DNA of 17,888 nt from CAYRXE01 sp964428205 (GCA_964428205.1 CAYRXE010000018.1:1-17888); one strand, 5' to 3'; numbered from the stretch's first letter, positions 6,815 through 14,041 are shown. Notes: generated by a model not told the origin, from the letters alone. Made by a program: numbers and translations.

Positions 6815-7411
6815 AAACACTTTCGTGCCGACATCCGCCCACTCATACACCTCCACAGCTTCTTCGGGCAGAAAGCGAATGCATCCGTGCGACACGGGCG
6901 TGCCAATGTGGTTGTTTGCCTCCTGCCAGTACCACGAACTTTCTTTCGAGCGACCAAGGTAGGGGAGCGCGTGCAGACCAAATGCCTCGTTGGGAGTGAA
7001 GGCCATGTAGTTCGGCATGCGATAGGGGACACCTTGGCTGCTGATTCTCAATGGTTGCTTTTTGTGAATCTGGAAATTCCCGCGAGGAGTGGGAGTCTCC
7101 CACGCACCCGTGCTGATGCGGTACGTCTTCACCACTTTTCCATACTCCAATAAATACGCACGCTGCTGACGCAGGAACACGCGGATGGCTTTTGCATTCG
7201 TGGGAGCGTCGGGATCGGGTTCGCCCACAATCAAACTCCCGGTCATCGATGCGTCTTCATCTTCGGTACTAAAAACCTGCATCAAGCTTCCTGTCAGGTT
7301 TTCGGAAATTGCTTTGGTGAGATGTTCTCCATCTTGTGCAAACACGACGATGGCGTTGCCCATGAGAAGGCACACAGTCACAAATGCCAGTGCTGCGAAC
7401 AGGTTCTTCAT
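6803..7411 (-). CDS. L,D-transpeptidase (YkuD domain), exported
   Basis: This 202-residue protein starts with a signal peptide (MKNLFAALAF..., hydrophobic to about residue 25, likely cleaved after VVFA). The YkuD domain occupies the second half: a strand pair with LLEYGKVVKTYRISTG, then ETPTPRGNFQI, GLHALPYLGR and the catalytic motif HIGTPVSHGCIRF with Cys177 as nucleophile. Such enzymes form 3-3 cross-links in peptidoglycan or attach proteins to it, outside the membrane. Longer frames start at 7447 (ATG) and 7519 (TTG). I chose 7411 because the signal peptide starts there and GGTGG lies 5 nt before it, one of the few ribosome-site-like sequences in the window. The gene is convergent with the DUF1761 gene and divergent from 7588. 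Confidence 0.9.
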   Translation of the reverse strand: MKNLFAALAFVTVCLLMGNAIVVFAQDGEHLTKAISENLTGSLMQVFSTEDEDASMTGSLIVGEPDPDAPTNAKAIRVFLRQQRAYLLEYGKVVKTYRISTGAWETPTPRGNFQIHKKQPLRISSQGVPYRMPNYMAFTPNEAFGLHALPYLGRSKESSWYWQEANNHIGTPVSHGCIRFLPEEAVEVYEWADVGTKVFIRS

Positions 7412-7587
7412 GGTCCACCAGTGGTGTATCAAAGAAAGTATCGACATGCCAACCCTTCGACGCCGCTTCCTGCCGCTTCTTACCGTCTGTGCGTCAATAA
7501 TGAGTTCATAGAGCCTCAAAATGGCACTGCATGGGTTGACTCGATCGTTTAGAAGAGTACAACACCCGCAATCCCCGCAGATTTCGC

Positions 7588-8112
7588 ATGATCAAGAATC
7601 GTCGCACCTACAAATTCAGCAAATTGAACGGCATAGCCCACAGCGCTATGGACTGGCTTGGTTCCGTGCAATCGCTCTTGGTGCACACGCTCTTCTTCGC
7701 GGCCATGTTTGGGCTGGCACTGCTGAACGTGCCACTCGATAAGGTCTTGCTGATCCTCACAACCGTGGTGTCGCTCGAAGCGATCTACATGGCCATCTTC
7801 ATCCAGATGGCGGTGAATCAAAACACGCAGTCTCTTGAAGATGTGGAAGAGGACATCGAAGAAATCCAGGAGGACGTCGACGAAATTCAAGAAGACGTGG
7901 AGGAGATTCAGGAAGACGTGGAAGAAATCGAAAAGGGTGTCGATGAAATCGAAAAAGATATTGATGAGATTCAAAAAGACGTCGACGAAATCGAAGCGGA
8001 TCACGATGTTTCTCACATACAAGGAAATAAAGAGACGCTCACGCGCATGGAAGAACGCATGAAAAAACTCTCGGAGCAGATTGAGCGCATGAAGCACCAG
8101 TCCGACGCGTAA
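7588..8112 (+). CDS. DUF1003-like two-TM protein with a heptad coiled-coil tail
   Basis: This is a 174-residue protein. Residues about 25-75 contain two membrane helices; LNVPLDKVLLILTTVVSLEAIYMAIFIQMAVNQNTQ closely follows the DUF1003 pattern (P-x-D..., L-x-x-x-x-S-L-E-A..., I-x-M-x-x-N-x). From residue 80 to 136 it becomes a regular seven-residue repeat of the form E-D-V-E-E-I-Q, seven units long, which should form an acidic coiled coil, followed by a mixed-charge helix (RMEERMKKLSEQIERM). DUF1003 proteins are inner-membrane proteins of unknown function. The coiled coil suggests oligomerisation or a spacer to a partner. No promoter or ribosome site stands out before the ATG. It leads a same-strand group of three small membrane genes. 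Confidence 0.78.
   Translation: MIKNRRTYKFSKLNGIAHSAMDWLGSVQSLLVHTLFFAAMFGLALLNVPLDKVLLILTTVVSLEAIYMAIFIQMAVNQNTQSLEDVEEDIEEIQEDVDEIQEDVEEIQEDVEEIEKGVDEIEKDIDEIQKDVDEIEADHDVSHIQGNKETLTRMEERMKKLSEQIERMKHQSDA
7849..7995 (+). repeat. 21-bp tandem repeat (7 units) encoding the E-D-V-E-E-I-Q heptad
   Basis: Seven consecutive in-frame 21-bp units start at 7849, 7870, 7891, 7912, 7933, 7954 and 7975. Translated units are EDIEEIQ, EDVDEIQ, EDVEEIQ, EDVEEIE, KGVDEIE, KDIDEIQ and KDVDEIE. Protein identity is higher than DNA identity, since codons vary (GAG/GAA, GTC/GTG, ATT/ATC). The array is therefore old or under selection rather than freshly expanded. Confidence 0.85.
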
Positions 8113-8148
8113 TGCACCGAATACGCATTCTCGGCGCAAAAATCGAGC

Positions 8149-8157
8149 TGCTATGAT
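8149..8157 (+). promoter_or_regulatory. Extended -10 (TGC-TATGAT) giving a leaderless transcript
   Basis: TATGAT (8152-8157) with an upstream TGN extension ends 6 nt before the ATG at 8164. Initiation would fall on or next to the start codon. The spacing is the same as for the gene at 71. Confidence 0.55.
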
Positions 8158-8163
8158 GTGCGT

Positions 8164-8451
8164 ATGTTTGGCGAGTATCCCTCCGCATTTTTCTCGTCTC
8201 CCTGGGGCACCACGTACGTGTCGGTGCTGGTGATTATTTTGCTCGTGTCGTTGTTGTTCATGGCCGCAGTTGTGTGGCAATTCACGTTACTTCGAAAGAG
8301 GCATCGTCAGTTTTTTTCGGCTATGCAGGCAAGCGAAGGCGCCGACCCGGAGCACGGACCAGTGGCGTTGTTGTGGATCTACATCATTGCCACCGTGTGC
8401 ATCACCATTGTCGCTCTGGTGTTCTTGCTGTTCCGTCCCCACCTCCTCTGA
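8164..8451 (+). CDS. Small two-TM membrane protein, unknown
   Basis: This is a 95-residue protein with two predicted membrane helices (about residues 18-42, VSVLVIILLVSLLFMAAVVW, and 70-91, LLWIYIIATVCITIVALVFL). They are separated by a basic and then polar cytoplasmic or external loop (RKRHRQFF...GADPEHG). I recognise no family. An in-frame GTG at 8158 would add two residues, but the ATG at 8164 matches the predicted transcription start from the -10 at 8152-8157. The next gene begins 1 nt after its stop (TGA-T-ATG), so the two are probably cotranscribed and coupled, and may work together in the membrane. Confidence 0.7.
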   Translation: MFGEYPSAFFSSPWGTTYVSVLVIILLVSLLFMAAVVWQFTLLRKRHRQFFSAMQASEGADPEHGPVALLWIYIIATVCITIVALVFLLFRPHLL

Positions 8452-8452
8452 T

Positions 8453-8932
8453 ATGTCTGCTGCCCATGTGCCCGAACGGCTGATTCGAGTGACGAACGAA
8501 CATTGGGTGAAGTATTTCTTCACCGTGTTTCTGGTTATTCTCCTCTTGGGAACAAGTGTGCTCACATTCGTGCTTGCTGGGTACATGGCATTCCACAACG
8601 ATGCTCTTTCGTTACCATTGTCTCTTGGGGCGTTGACGCTGTTTCTCTTCGCATTTCACTGGTTCTTTTTTACGCTCCTCAACGAATCCATGGCGCACGT
8701 GGTCGTGACCAATCATCGAGTTGTGCGTATTCATGAGCGTATGTTCCGCGAAGAGCTCATTACCGAGTATGCCTTCGAAAAAATGAAGACCGTACAGGCA
8801 AACTATCGTGGCATTCTCCAAACCATCTTGCGGTACGGGTCCATCAAGTTCGAAAGCGGACCGCCCATCCAGTACGTGCCGCATCCCGGCAGCATTGCCA
8901 AAGATATTGAGCAGGCCATGGGCATGCACTAA
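8453..8932 (+). CDS. Membrane protein with bacterial PH-like domain (bPH2/DUF304-type)
   Basis: This is a 159-residue protein. A basic N-terminus is followed by two membrane helices (about residues 20-45 and 53-75). A soluble beta-rich domain follows: HVVVTNHRVVRIHERMF, ITEYAFEKMKTVQANYRGILQTILRYGSIKFES, then a C-terminal helix (GSIAKDIEQAMG). The layout and the TNHRVV...LRYGSI pattern match the bacterial pleckstrin-homology-like domain of YdbS/DUF304 proteins, which are membrane-bound and of unclear biochemical role. It begins 1 nt after the stop of the small two-TM gene, with no ribosome site, which implies translational coupling. Its stop is 9 nt from the convergent PGPGW-like gene. Confidence 0.78.
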   Translation: MSAAHVPERLIRVTNEHWVKYFFTVFLVILLLGTSVLTFVLAGYMAFHNDALSLPLSLGALTLFLFAFHWFFFTLLNESMAHVVVTNHRVVRIHERMFREELITEYAFEKMKTVQANYRGILQTILRYGSIKFESGPPIQYVPHPGSIAKDIEQAMGMH

Positions 8933-8941
8933 ACAAACGTG

Positions 8942-9145
8942 TTATTTTTTGTGAATCCAACTCCAGAGTTTCCCTTTAGCTTTTTCCCAGGGGTCTCGCA
9001 CAACTTTTGGCAGCAAGAAGCTCAAACCGAGTAACTCCATACCCACCAAAATCAGCCACGCACCGGGCGTGAGCGGTGTGACCAAGGCAAAGAGTCCCAC
9101 GAGAATACAAACGACTCCAACGATGTACTTGAGGATGGTGATCAT
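8942..9145 (-). CDS. Small PGPGW-like transmembrane protein
   Basis: This is a 67-residue protein. Two hydrophobic helices are separated by a Pro/Gly-rich turn (VTPLTPGAWLILVGMELLG), which resembles the putative transmembrane family named for its PGPGW motif; here the motif reads TPGAW. The C-terminus is basic and Trp-rich (DPWEKAKGKLWSWIHKK) and probably lies on the cytoplasmic side. A longer frame reaches 9325, but its extra 60 residues are polar, would overlap the divergent LCP gene, and have no conserved look. ATG 9145 is preceded by GGAG at 8 nt spacing, a plausible ribosome site. Function unknown. Confidence 0.65.
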   Translation of the reverse strand: MITILKYIVGVVCILVGLFALVTPLTPGAWLILVGMELLGLSFLLPKVVRDPWEKAKGKLWSWIHKK

Positions 9146-9254
9146 GTGTTCGACTCCATGGTACCCCTGAAACGCGTTCCATGGCCCGTTTTCTATCGAC
9201 TTTTTGCGGAAATGTCTGGCCTTTTGGTGCGTCTCCCTCTTTACTGGCCCACTC

Positions 9255-10625
9255 ATGGAATCCCGCAGAACTTTCCGCTTGGCAGTCACTGTGCTCGTGG
9301 TGCTGGTATGCACAGGCCTCGTCACGTTTCGTTACCTTTCCGAAGGCGGTTCGCTTACGTCTTTTGCCGTGCGCAGCATCTTGGTTTTTGCCGCTCCACC
9401 AGCTCCGCAGGATGCAAACGGTCACACGAACATTCTGCTTCTTGGTGTAGGCGACATCGGTCACAGCGCTCCTGACCTGACAGACTCTATTATTGTTGCG
9501 AGTATTGATCCGAGGACACAGAGCGTGTCGATGTTGTCGCTCCCGCGCGATCTCTATTTGGCGGATACCGGAGATTTGTATCCCGGTCGCATCAACGAAC
9601 TCTACTTCAACTACAAGAACATGGCGCGTCGCATCCCGGGTCTTTCGCAGACCGGCGCATCACTCCTCGCGCTCAAAAGTGTGGGAGCAAATATCGGTAA
9701 GCGCCTGAACATGGACATTCACGGTGTCATGAAGCTCGACTTCACCGGTTTCGAACGCATCATCGATGCCGTCGGAGGAATCGACGTCGATGTCCCCGAG
9801 ACGATTGTGGACTACACCTTCCCATTAGAAGAAGGGGTCGTGGGTGTGCTTCGCATCAACAAGGGCATGCAGCACTTCACCGGCAAGCAAGCGTTGCAAT
9901 ACGCACGCAGTCGTCACTCCACGAGTGACTTCGATCGCAGTCTTCGTCAGCAGCAGATCTTGAGCGCGCTCAAGGCCAAAGTGCAGTCGCAAAACATGTT
10001 TGAGAATCTCGGTTCCATTCAAGTGATGCGCGCGTCTCTCACTGAGCACTTTCAGACGACACTCAGCGAATCCGATCTCTTTAGCATTGCCGCCGCTGCG
10101 GCTTCTGTAAGCCAAAAGAACGTGCTTCGCATGAACCTGAATACCGGCATTGGTACGCCGTATTCCGATGCCCTCCCAGGTGGATTCCTCGCACCGGCTC
10201 CGGTCGCCCTCGCAGGCAGTGCTGCGATGCTCGTTCCTGTTTCTCTCACGAGAGATGTGAAAGACTGGGGACAGATTCGCACGTTCGCAGAACTTCTCAC
10301 GCAACATCGCAGGCAGTACTTGTACGAGACCGAGTTCACCATCATTCCCGCCGGTGCACATCCCCGCGAAGTGCAAAAGCTCCGTAACGAACTCCTGCGC
10401 TATGGATTCACCGTGACCGATAACGCTCCTGCACAAAAAGAACAAGAGACCTCGCGCATGATCAATTCGGGCGCGAGTTCTGCTGCCGCACAATTCTTCG
10501 CACAACTTTTGGATCTACCCCTCAACAGTACGGGAAGCGATACACCGCGCATCTTGCTCATCCTCGGTTCCGATTTCGAAAGTCCGTTCTTCCAGACGGC
10601 GCTTGGCGTCACTTCATCGTCCTAA
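9255..10625 (+). CDS. LytR-CpsA-Psr (LCP) family protein
   Basis: This is a 456-residue membrane-anchored enzyme. One N-terminal helix (about residues 8-25) leads to the extracytoplasmic LCP domain. Motifs are NILLLGVGD (59-67), DLTDSI (74-79), SLPRDL (95-100, with the Arg98-Asp99 pair), INELYFNY, GGIDVDVP, ARSRH (217-221) and DFDRSLRQQ (225-233). LCP proteins transfer undecaprenyl-linked polymers onto peptidoglycan or proteins; the conserved Arg and Asp residues that bind the pyrophosphate lipid appear intact. Residues about 345-450 resemble a degenerate LytR_C-type domain (TIIPAGAHPREVQKLRNELLRYGFTV). ATG 9255 is chosen over the TTG at 9204, because only the ATG start gives a normal basic-then-hydrophobic anchor. 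The 3' end overlaps the convergent SLH-esterase gene by 17 bp. Confidence 0.92.
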   Translation: MESRRTFRLAVTVLVVLVCTGLVTFRYLSEGGSLTSFAVRSILVFAAPPAPQDANGHTNILLLGVGDIGHSAPDLTDSIIVASIDPRTQSVSMLSLPRDLYLADTGDLYPGRINELYFNYKNMARRIPGLSQTGASLLALKSVGANIGKRLNMDIHGVMKLDFTGFERIIDAVGGIDVDVPETIVDYTFPLEEGVVGVLRINKGMQHFTGKQALQYARSRHSTSDFDRSLRQQQILSALKAKVQSQNMFENLGSIQVMRASLTEHFQTTLSESDLFSIAAAAASVSQKNVLRMNLNTGIGTPYSDALPGGFLAPAPVALAGSAAMLVPVSLTRDVKDWGQIRTFAELLTQHRRQYLYETEFTIIPAGAHPREVQKLRNELLRYGFTVTDNAPAQKEQETSRMINSGASSAAAQFFAQLLDLPLNSTGSDTPRILLILGSDFESPFFQTALGVTSSS

Positions 10626-11979
10626 AGAATCCGACGATTGCTTCGGCTGCTCCATCGGGCCACTGATGCGGGTAGTAGGTACCACGTCTGTCTTTGTCGA
10701 TCGTATGTGGGCAAAAAATCACATCACCTGCGAGACAGCTGTGTGCTTCTTGGCAGAGAAGACTACGAGGTTCCACGTCGTTCATGACGGGGCTGCATCC
10801 ATTTTCTCGTACGCGCAGATCTTTCATGGCGACTGCCGCGGTGTGGGATGAAGAGGGATCCTTGGGGTTATTGATGATCATGGCAGCGCTTGGCCCCGGG
10901 CACTCTACAGGTACCGAAGAACCGCCAACCGTAGCGGATCCTCGCACTATCCCGCCTCTAAAGCAGGCGACGGTATTGGCCATCCAGGCGCCCAGAGAAT
11001 GCCCTGCGACGAAGATGCGATCCATGTCGATGCAGTAGGCTTCGGAAAGATTTTTTACCATGGCATCAAAGAACGCGATATCGCGGGTCTTGCTGAGTGT
11101 GTCTCCCGGGTCTGCCCACGAGAAGGCACCTTTACCGTTGCTTATGCCCGCGGGATACGCGATGAAGAACTCATCGGCACGTCTATCTAATCCAAAGTAA
11201 CTGCGTACTTGTTCATTGCTGTTCGTGCGACCATGAAAAGCGATGATGAGTGGGCTCGCATCATGAGATACGTAATTTCGTGGAACCGTGAGCAAGAACG
11301 TTCTCTCCACTCCATTCACCATCACACTCGTGGTTGGTTGTGCTCCGGATTTTCCACAACCAGGAGAGAGATTGGAAATCACTCTGTCTGTGTCGTGCTG
11401 CACTTCTCGCCAAATGAGGTCGGCGGCACGTTCGCGCGTCAGTGGATCTTGTGGCACGTAGGAAAAACTTGGAAACACATGATCCACATTCAATGCATCT
11501 GCGTACGGCTTGTACCAAAGTTCACCTTTGGGTTCTTCGATGTCTTTCCCGTACGCTTCCACAATCATTTTGATGGCTTCGGCGATGTTCACCACCTGCT
11601 CGGGTTTAAAATTTCCTGCGGGGTAGCCTTTCACAATGCCGCGGCGCTTGGCGGCACACACGTATGGCGCATACCAGGCTCCTTCGGGAATATCCCAAAA
11701 ACACTGCTCTCCAGAAGGCTGGATGTCGGACTTTGCGGTAAAGAGAATCTTTAAGAACTCGGCCCTGTTTATGGCTTGTGTTGGCTTAAAAGTGCCATCG
11801 GGGTTGCCGCTGATCACCTTGCGGAGTGTGAGCTCCTTCACGGCATCTTGGTATCGGTACCAGGAGCGTGCCATGTCGGGGAAAGGCGGTTCTTCCGCTT
11901 CCATTGCCGGTACGGCAAAGAGCTGCAGGAGCAGTGTACAAACAAGGATCGCTCCCAGAGCACTGTTGTGACGGGGCAT
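10609..11979 (-). CDS. SLH-domain surface esterase (PHB depolymerase/feruloyl esterase-like)
   Basis: This is a 456-residue exported protein. A signal peptide (MPRHNSALGAILVCTLLLQLFAVPAMEA) is followed by three S-layer-homology units (FPDMARSWYRYQDAVKELT..., CFWDIPEGAWYAPYVCAAK..., and a weaker WYKPYADALN...) up to about residue 200. An alpha/beta-hydrolase domain resembling polyhydroxybutyrate depolymerase-type esterases fills the rest: LIIAFHGRTN (oxyanion region), AGHSLGAW with nucleophile Ser328, and YYPHQWPDG with His438; the acid is probably the Asp in NNPKDPSS. SLH units bind secondary cell-wall polymers, so this is likely a wall-bound esterase acting on an external ester. ATG 11979 is chosen because TAGAAT ends 7 nt before it. 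Several Cys suggest disulfides. Substrate unknown. Confidence 0.88.
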   Translation of the reverse strand: MPRHNSALGAILVCTLLLQLFAVPAMEAEEPPFPDMARSWYRYQDAVKELTLRKVISGNPDGTFKPTQAINRAEFLKILFTAKSDIQPSGEQCFWDIPEGAWYAPYVCAAKRRGIVKGYPAGNFKPEQVVNIAEAIKMIVEAYGKDIEEPKGELWYKPYADALNVDHVFPSFSYVPQDPLTRERAADLIWREVQHDTDRVISNLSPGCGKSGAQPTTSVMVNGVERTFLLTVPRNYVSHDASPLIIAFHGRTNSNEQVRSYFGLDRRADEFFIAYPAGISNGKGAFSWADPGDTLSKTRDIAFFDAMVKNLSEAYCIDMDRIFVAGHSLGAWMANTVACFRGGIVRGSATVGGSSVPVECPGPSAAMIINNPKDPSSSHTAAVAMKDLRVRENGCSPVMNDVEPRSLLCQEAHSCLAGDVIFCPHTIDKDRRGTYYPHQWPDGAAEAIVGFFRTMK

Positions 11980-11986
11980 GGGATGC

Positions 11987-12015
11987 ATTCTACAGCGTGA
12001 GAAATTCACCCTGAA
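11987..12015 (-). promoter_or_regulatory. Promoter of the SLH-esterase gene (leaderless)
   Basis: On the minus strand, TTCAGG (12010-12015), a 17-bp spacer and TAGAAT (11987-11992) form a promoter. TG directly precedes the -10 (TGTAGAAT). The box ends 7 nt before ATG 11979, so the transcript would begin at or next to the start codon. Confidence 0.55.
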
Positions 12016-12034
12016 ACATTTCCTTGTCTTTTCA

Positions 12035-12103
12035 TTACAGAGACAAGAAGAGTAGCAAGAGCAGTGGAATGCCTGCGAAGCAGAGGAAAAATTTCTGCGT
12101 CAT
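12035..12103 (-). CDS. Possible 22-residue single-pass membrane microprotein
   Basis: A short frame on the minus strand encodes MTQKFFLCFAGIPLLLLLFL plus SL. It has a short polar N-terminus and then one continuous hydrophobic helix with a Gly-Ile-Pro break. It lies 40 nt downstream of the ABC-2 permease stop and upstream of the SLH-esterase promoter, so it would be the last gene of the AbrB-ABC operon. No ribosome site precedes it, but that is normal in this window. At this length a chance frame is quite possible; the main argument is its clean hydrophobic pattern and position. Confidence 0.25.
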   Translation of the reverse strand: MTQKFFLCFAGIPLLLLLFLSL

Positions 12104-12143
12104 GCAGATGTAGACGTGCAAAGGCTCGTACTCTTTCTCGTTG

Positions 12144-12932
12144 TTACACCTGAATCCTTTCGAAAAGTTTGCCGCCAACAATCAAGCAAACGAGTGTAAC
12201 GACAGTGAGAACAGCAATGTCGAGTCCTAAGCCAAAGTGCGATGCGCCAATGAGCGTACCGCGAATGGCATCGACTCCGTAGGACAGAGGATCCACCCTG
12301 GTGATGATTTTCAATACACCACTGAGGCCATCAAGTGGGAAGAGCGCACCAGAGAGGAAGAACAGCGGCATGACCAAGAAGTTCATGATGAGCTGGAAGC
12401 CTTGCATGTCTTCGAGTACAGAAGCGATGGCCGTGCCGAGGGCGGTAAAGAGCAAAGCAATGAGGAACATGCACAGGAATGCGAGCGGCAACATGGCGAT
12501 GCTGTCTGGGCGGAAGCCAGCAAGCAGACAAATACAGAACACGATCACTCCCTGCATCACTGCGACTGTTGCACCACCAAGCGTGCGACCGAACATGATC
12601 GTAAGCCTTGAGACTGGTGCGACGAGAGTTTCTTTGAGGAATCCGAATTGCCTATCCCAAATTATCTCGATACCGGAGAAAATTGCGGTAAAGAGAATGC
12701 TCATACAAATGACTCCTGGAGCCAAAAACTGCAGATAGTCGCCTCCGCCTGCCTTTGCGTAAATAGGCCCGAATCCAAAACCGAGCGCGAGCAAAAAGAG
12801 AACCGGCTGACCGAGTGAGCCCACGATACGCGCGCGTGAACGCAGGTAGCGTTTGATTTGGCGGAGCCAGAGAATGTAGATGGTGCTGAGCATAGAGAGG
12901 AAAGAAAATGTCATCTGATTTAATTCTGCCAT
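12144..12932 (-). CDS. ABC-2 type transporter permease
   Basis: This is a 262-residue membrane protein with six predicted helices. The N-terminal amphipathic segment (WLRQIKRYLRSRARIVGSLGQPVLFLLALGFGF) and the central FLAPGVICMSILF...GIEIIWDRQFGFLKETLVAPVSR motif are typical of ABC-2 permeases of the DrrB/NodJ type. Later elements are GSALG-like ALGTAIASVLEDMQGFQLIMNFLVMPLFFLSGALFP and DPLSYGVDAIRG. It forms the membrane channel of an exporter with the ATPase encoded 19 nt upstream. Likely substrates of this type include drugs, lipids and glycans; the sequence does not tell which. ATG 12932 is chosen since the longer frame (to 13052) would overlap the ATPase gene extensively; MTFSF at 12914 is an alternative. 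Confidence 0.9.
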   Translation of the reverse strand: MAELNQMTFSFLSMLSTIYILWLRQIKRYLRSRARIVGSLGQPVLFLLALGFGFGPIYAKAGGGDYLQFLAPGVICMSILFTAIFSGIEIIWDRQFGFLKETLVAPVSRLTIMFGRTLGGATVAVMQGVIVFCICLLAGFRPDSIAMLPLAFLCMFLIALLFTALGTAIASVLEDMQGFQLIMNFLVMPLFFLSGALFPLDGLSGVLKIITRVDPLSYGVDAIRGTLIGASHFGLGLDIAVLTVVTLVCLIVGGKLFERIQV

Positions 12933-12951
12933 AGGCAGAGGCCTGTCGAAG

Positions 12952-13752
12952 TCAACGGCGGCGGCCCATTGCACGACTAAACGTGCGCATGTGATCCACG
13001 GCCGATGCGGTTTCGTCGCGGATGGCGCTCCCTGTGAGTGCGAGGAAAGCATCTTCCAGAGAACCTGTGTTCGTTTGCTTCTTTAATTCATCAGACGTGC
13101 CTACGGCAATGATGGTGCCGTGGTCGATCACCGCAATGCGACTTGCGACTTTATCGGCTTCTTCCATGTAGTGCGTCGTGAGGAACACGGTGATGCCTTC
13201 GCTCTTGTTCAACTCCTGCACGTAGCTCCACAGGTGATTGCGTGTTTGGGGGTCCAACCCGATGGTCGGTTCGTCTAAGAAGAGAATTTTTGGGTGATGC
13301 AGAAGGCCACGAGCAATTTCCAGGCGACGCTTCATACCACCGCTGAAGTGCTTCACGAGATCATTCTTGCGATCATTCAGCCCTACAATCTCCAGGAGTT
13401 GCGCCATGCGCTTACGGCGCAGTTCTTTGGGAACGTGATACAACACACCATGAAGTTCCAGGTTTTCGAGTGCCGTCAGCTCATCATCCAAGCTGGGATC
13501 TTGGAACACGATGCCAAAGGAGCTGCGCACGGCAGCTTGGTCGTGTGCCGGATCATGGCCGTTGAGCTTCATAGAGCCGGAGGTCGGTTTTAAGAGTGTC
13601 GTGAGCATCTTAATCGTCGTGGTCTTGCCGGCGCCGTTTGGGCCAAGGAAAGCGAAAATCTCGCCTGCCTCGACTTGGAAAGAGATGCCTTTGACGGCTT
13701 TGATGTCACCAAATGTCTTGGTGAGGTCTTGGACCTCAATAATGGGAGCCAT
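12952..13752 (-). CDS. ABC transporter ATP-binding protein (DrrA/NodI-like)
   Basis: This 266-residue ATPase has all the motifs: Walker A GPNGAGKTT (37-45), Q-loop Gln84 (VFQDPSLDDEL), signature FSGGMKRR (136-143), Walker B KILFLDEP (155-162), D-loop GLD and H-loop His194 (TTHYMEEAD). The C-terminal SLEDAFLALTG is typical of the DrrA-like export subfamily, but the chain ends sooner than the usual ~300-330 residues, finishing in a basic tail (RAMGRRR). It powers the ABC-2 permease encoded next. It follows the AbrB-type gene by 16 nt, so the three genes probably share one promoter. No Shine-Dalgarno is seen before the ATG (CCCTCTATCCCTCT). Confidence 0.95.
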   Translation of the reverse strand: MAPIIEVQDLTKTFGDIKAVKGISFQVEAGEIFAFLGPNGAGKTTTIKMLTTLLKPTSGSMKLNGHDPAHDQAAVRSSFGIVFQDPSLDDELTALENLELHGVLYHVPKELRRKRMAQLLEIVGLNDRKNDLVKHFSGGMKRRLEIARGLLHHPKILFLDEPTIGLDPQTRNHLWSYVQELNKSEGITVFLTTHYMEEADKVASRIAVIDHGTIIAVGTSDELKKQTNTGSLEDAFLALTGSAIRDETASAVDHMRTFSRAMGRRR

Positions 13753-13768
13753 AGAGGGATAGAGGGAA

Positions 13769-14020
13769 TCAGGAACGCTTTTTCTTCTTTACCGAACGCG
13801 CGAGCGGAGACGAACGCAGCATGTCTGCATGACCAAAGATTGTTTCGAAAAAGGAAGCGAGTTTCTTCGAAGGGACAATGATGATTTTCTCCCCGCGGGA
13901 CATCACCACCATCTCGTCTCCCTGTTTGAGTTTGAGGGAAGTGCGAATGCTCTGAGGAATGACAATTTGTCCGCGTTCGCCGACAGTTGTACGTCCGTGA
14001 AGAAAATTGTGCTTATGCAT
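13769..14020 (-). CDS. SpoVT/AbrB-type DNA-binding protein (transition-state or antitoxin-like regulator)
   Basis: This 83-residue protein carries a swapped-hairpin AbrB domain at residues about 9-50: TTVGERGQIVIPQSIRTSLKLKQGDEMVVMSRGEKIIIVP. The GERGQIVIP core and LKLKQGDE are the hallmark of SpoVT/AbrB proteins, which bind DNA as dimers and often repress their own operon. The tail is basic (SVKKKKRS). It is the first gene of an operon with an ABC exporter, 16 nt ahead of the ATPase, so it may control export in response to a signal or be autoregulatory. No PIN/MazF-type toxin lies beside it, which argues against an antitoxin role. It starts at an ATG about 15 nt from the predicted transcription start. 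Confidence 0.88.
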   Translation of the reverse strand: MHKHNFLHGRTTVGERGQIVIPQSIRTSLKLKQGDEMVVMSRGEKIIIVPSKKLASFFETIFGHADMLRSSPLARSVKKKKRS

Positions 14021-14041
14021 GAAATATGAAAAATCATACTC

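Noticed and set aside
7849..7995. CRISPR-like regular repeats
   Set aside because: The 21-bp units have no spacers and lie in frame within a gene, encoding a coiled-coil heptad. No CRISPR array was seen in the window.
9146..9325. N-terminal extension of the PGPGW-like gene to 9325
   Set aside because: The extra 60 residues are polar, unlike the family, and overlap the start of the LCP gene. GGAG before ATG 9145 supports the short form.
12021..12047. Inverted repeat CTTGTCT/AGACAAG downstream of the ABC operon as a terminator
   Set aside because: On the minus strand it is followed by GGAAATG, not by T residues, so it does not look like a rho-independent terminator.
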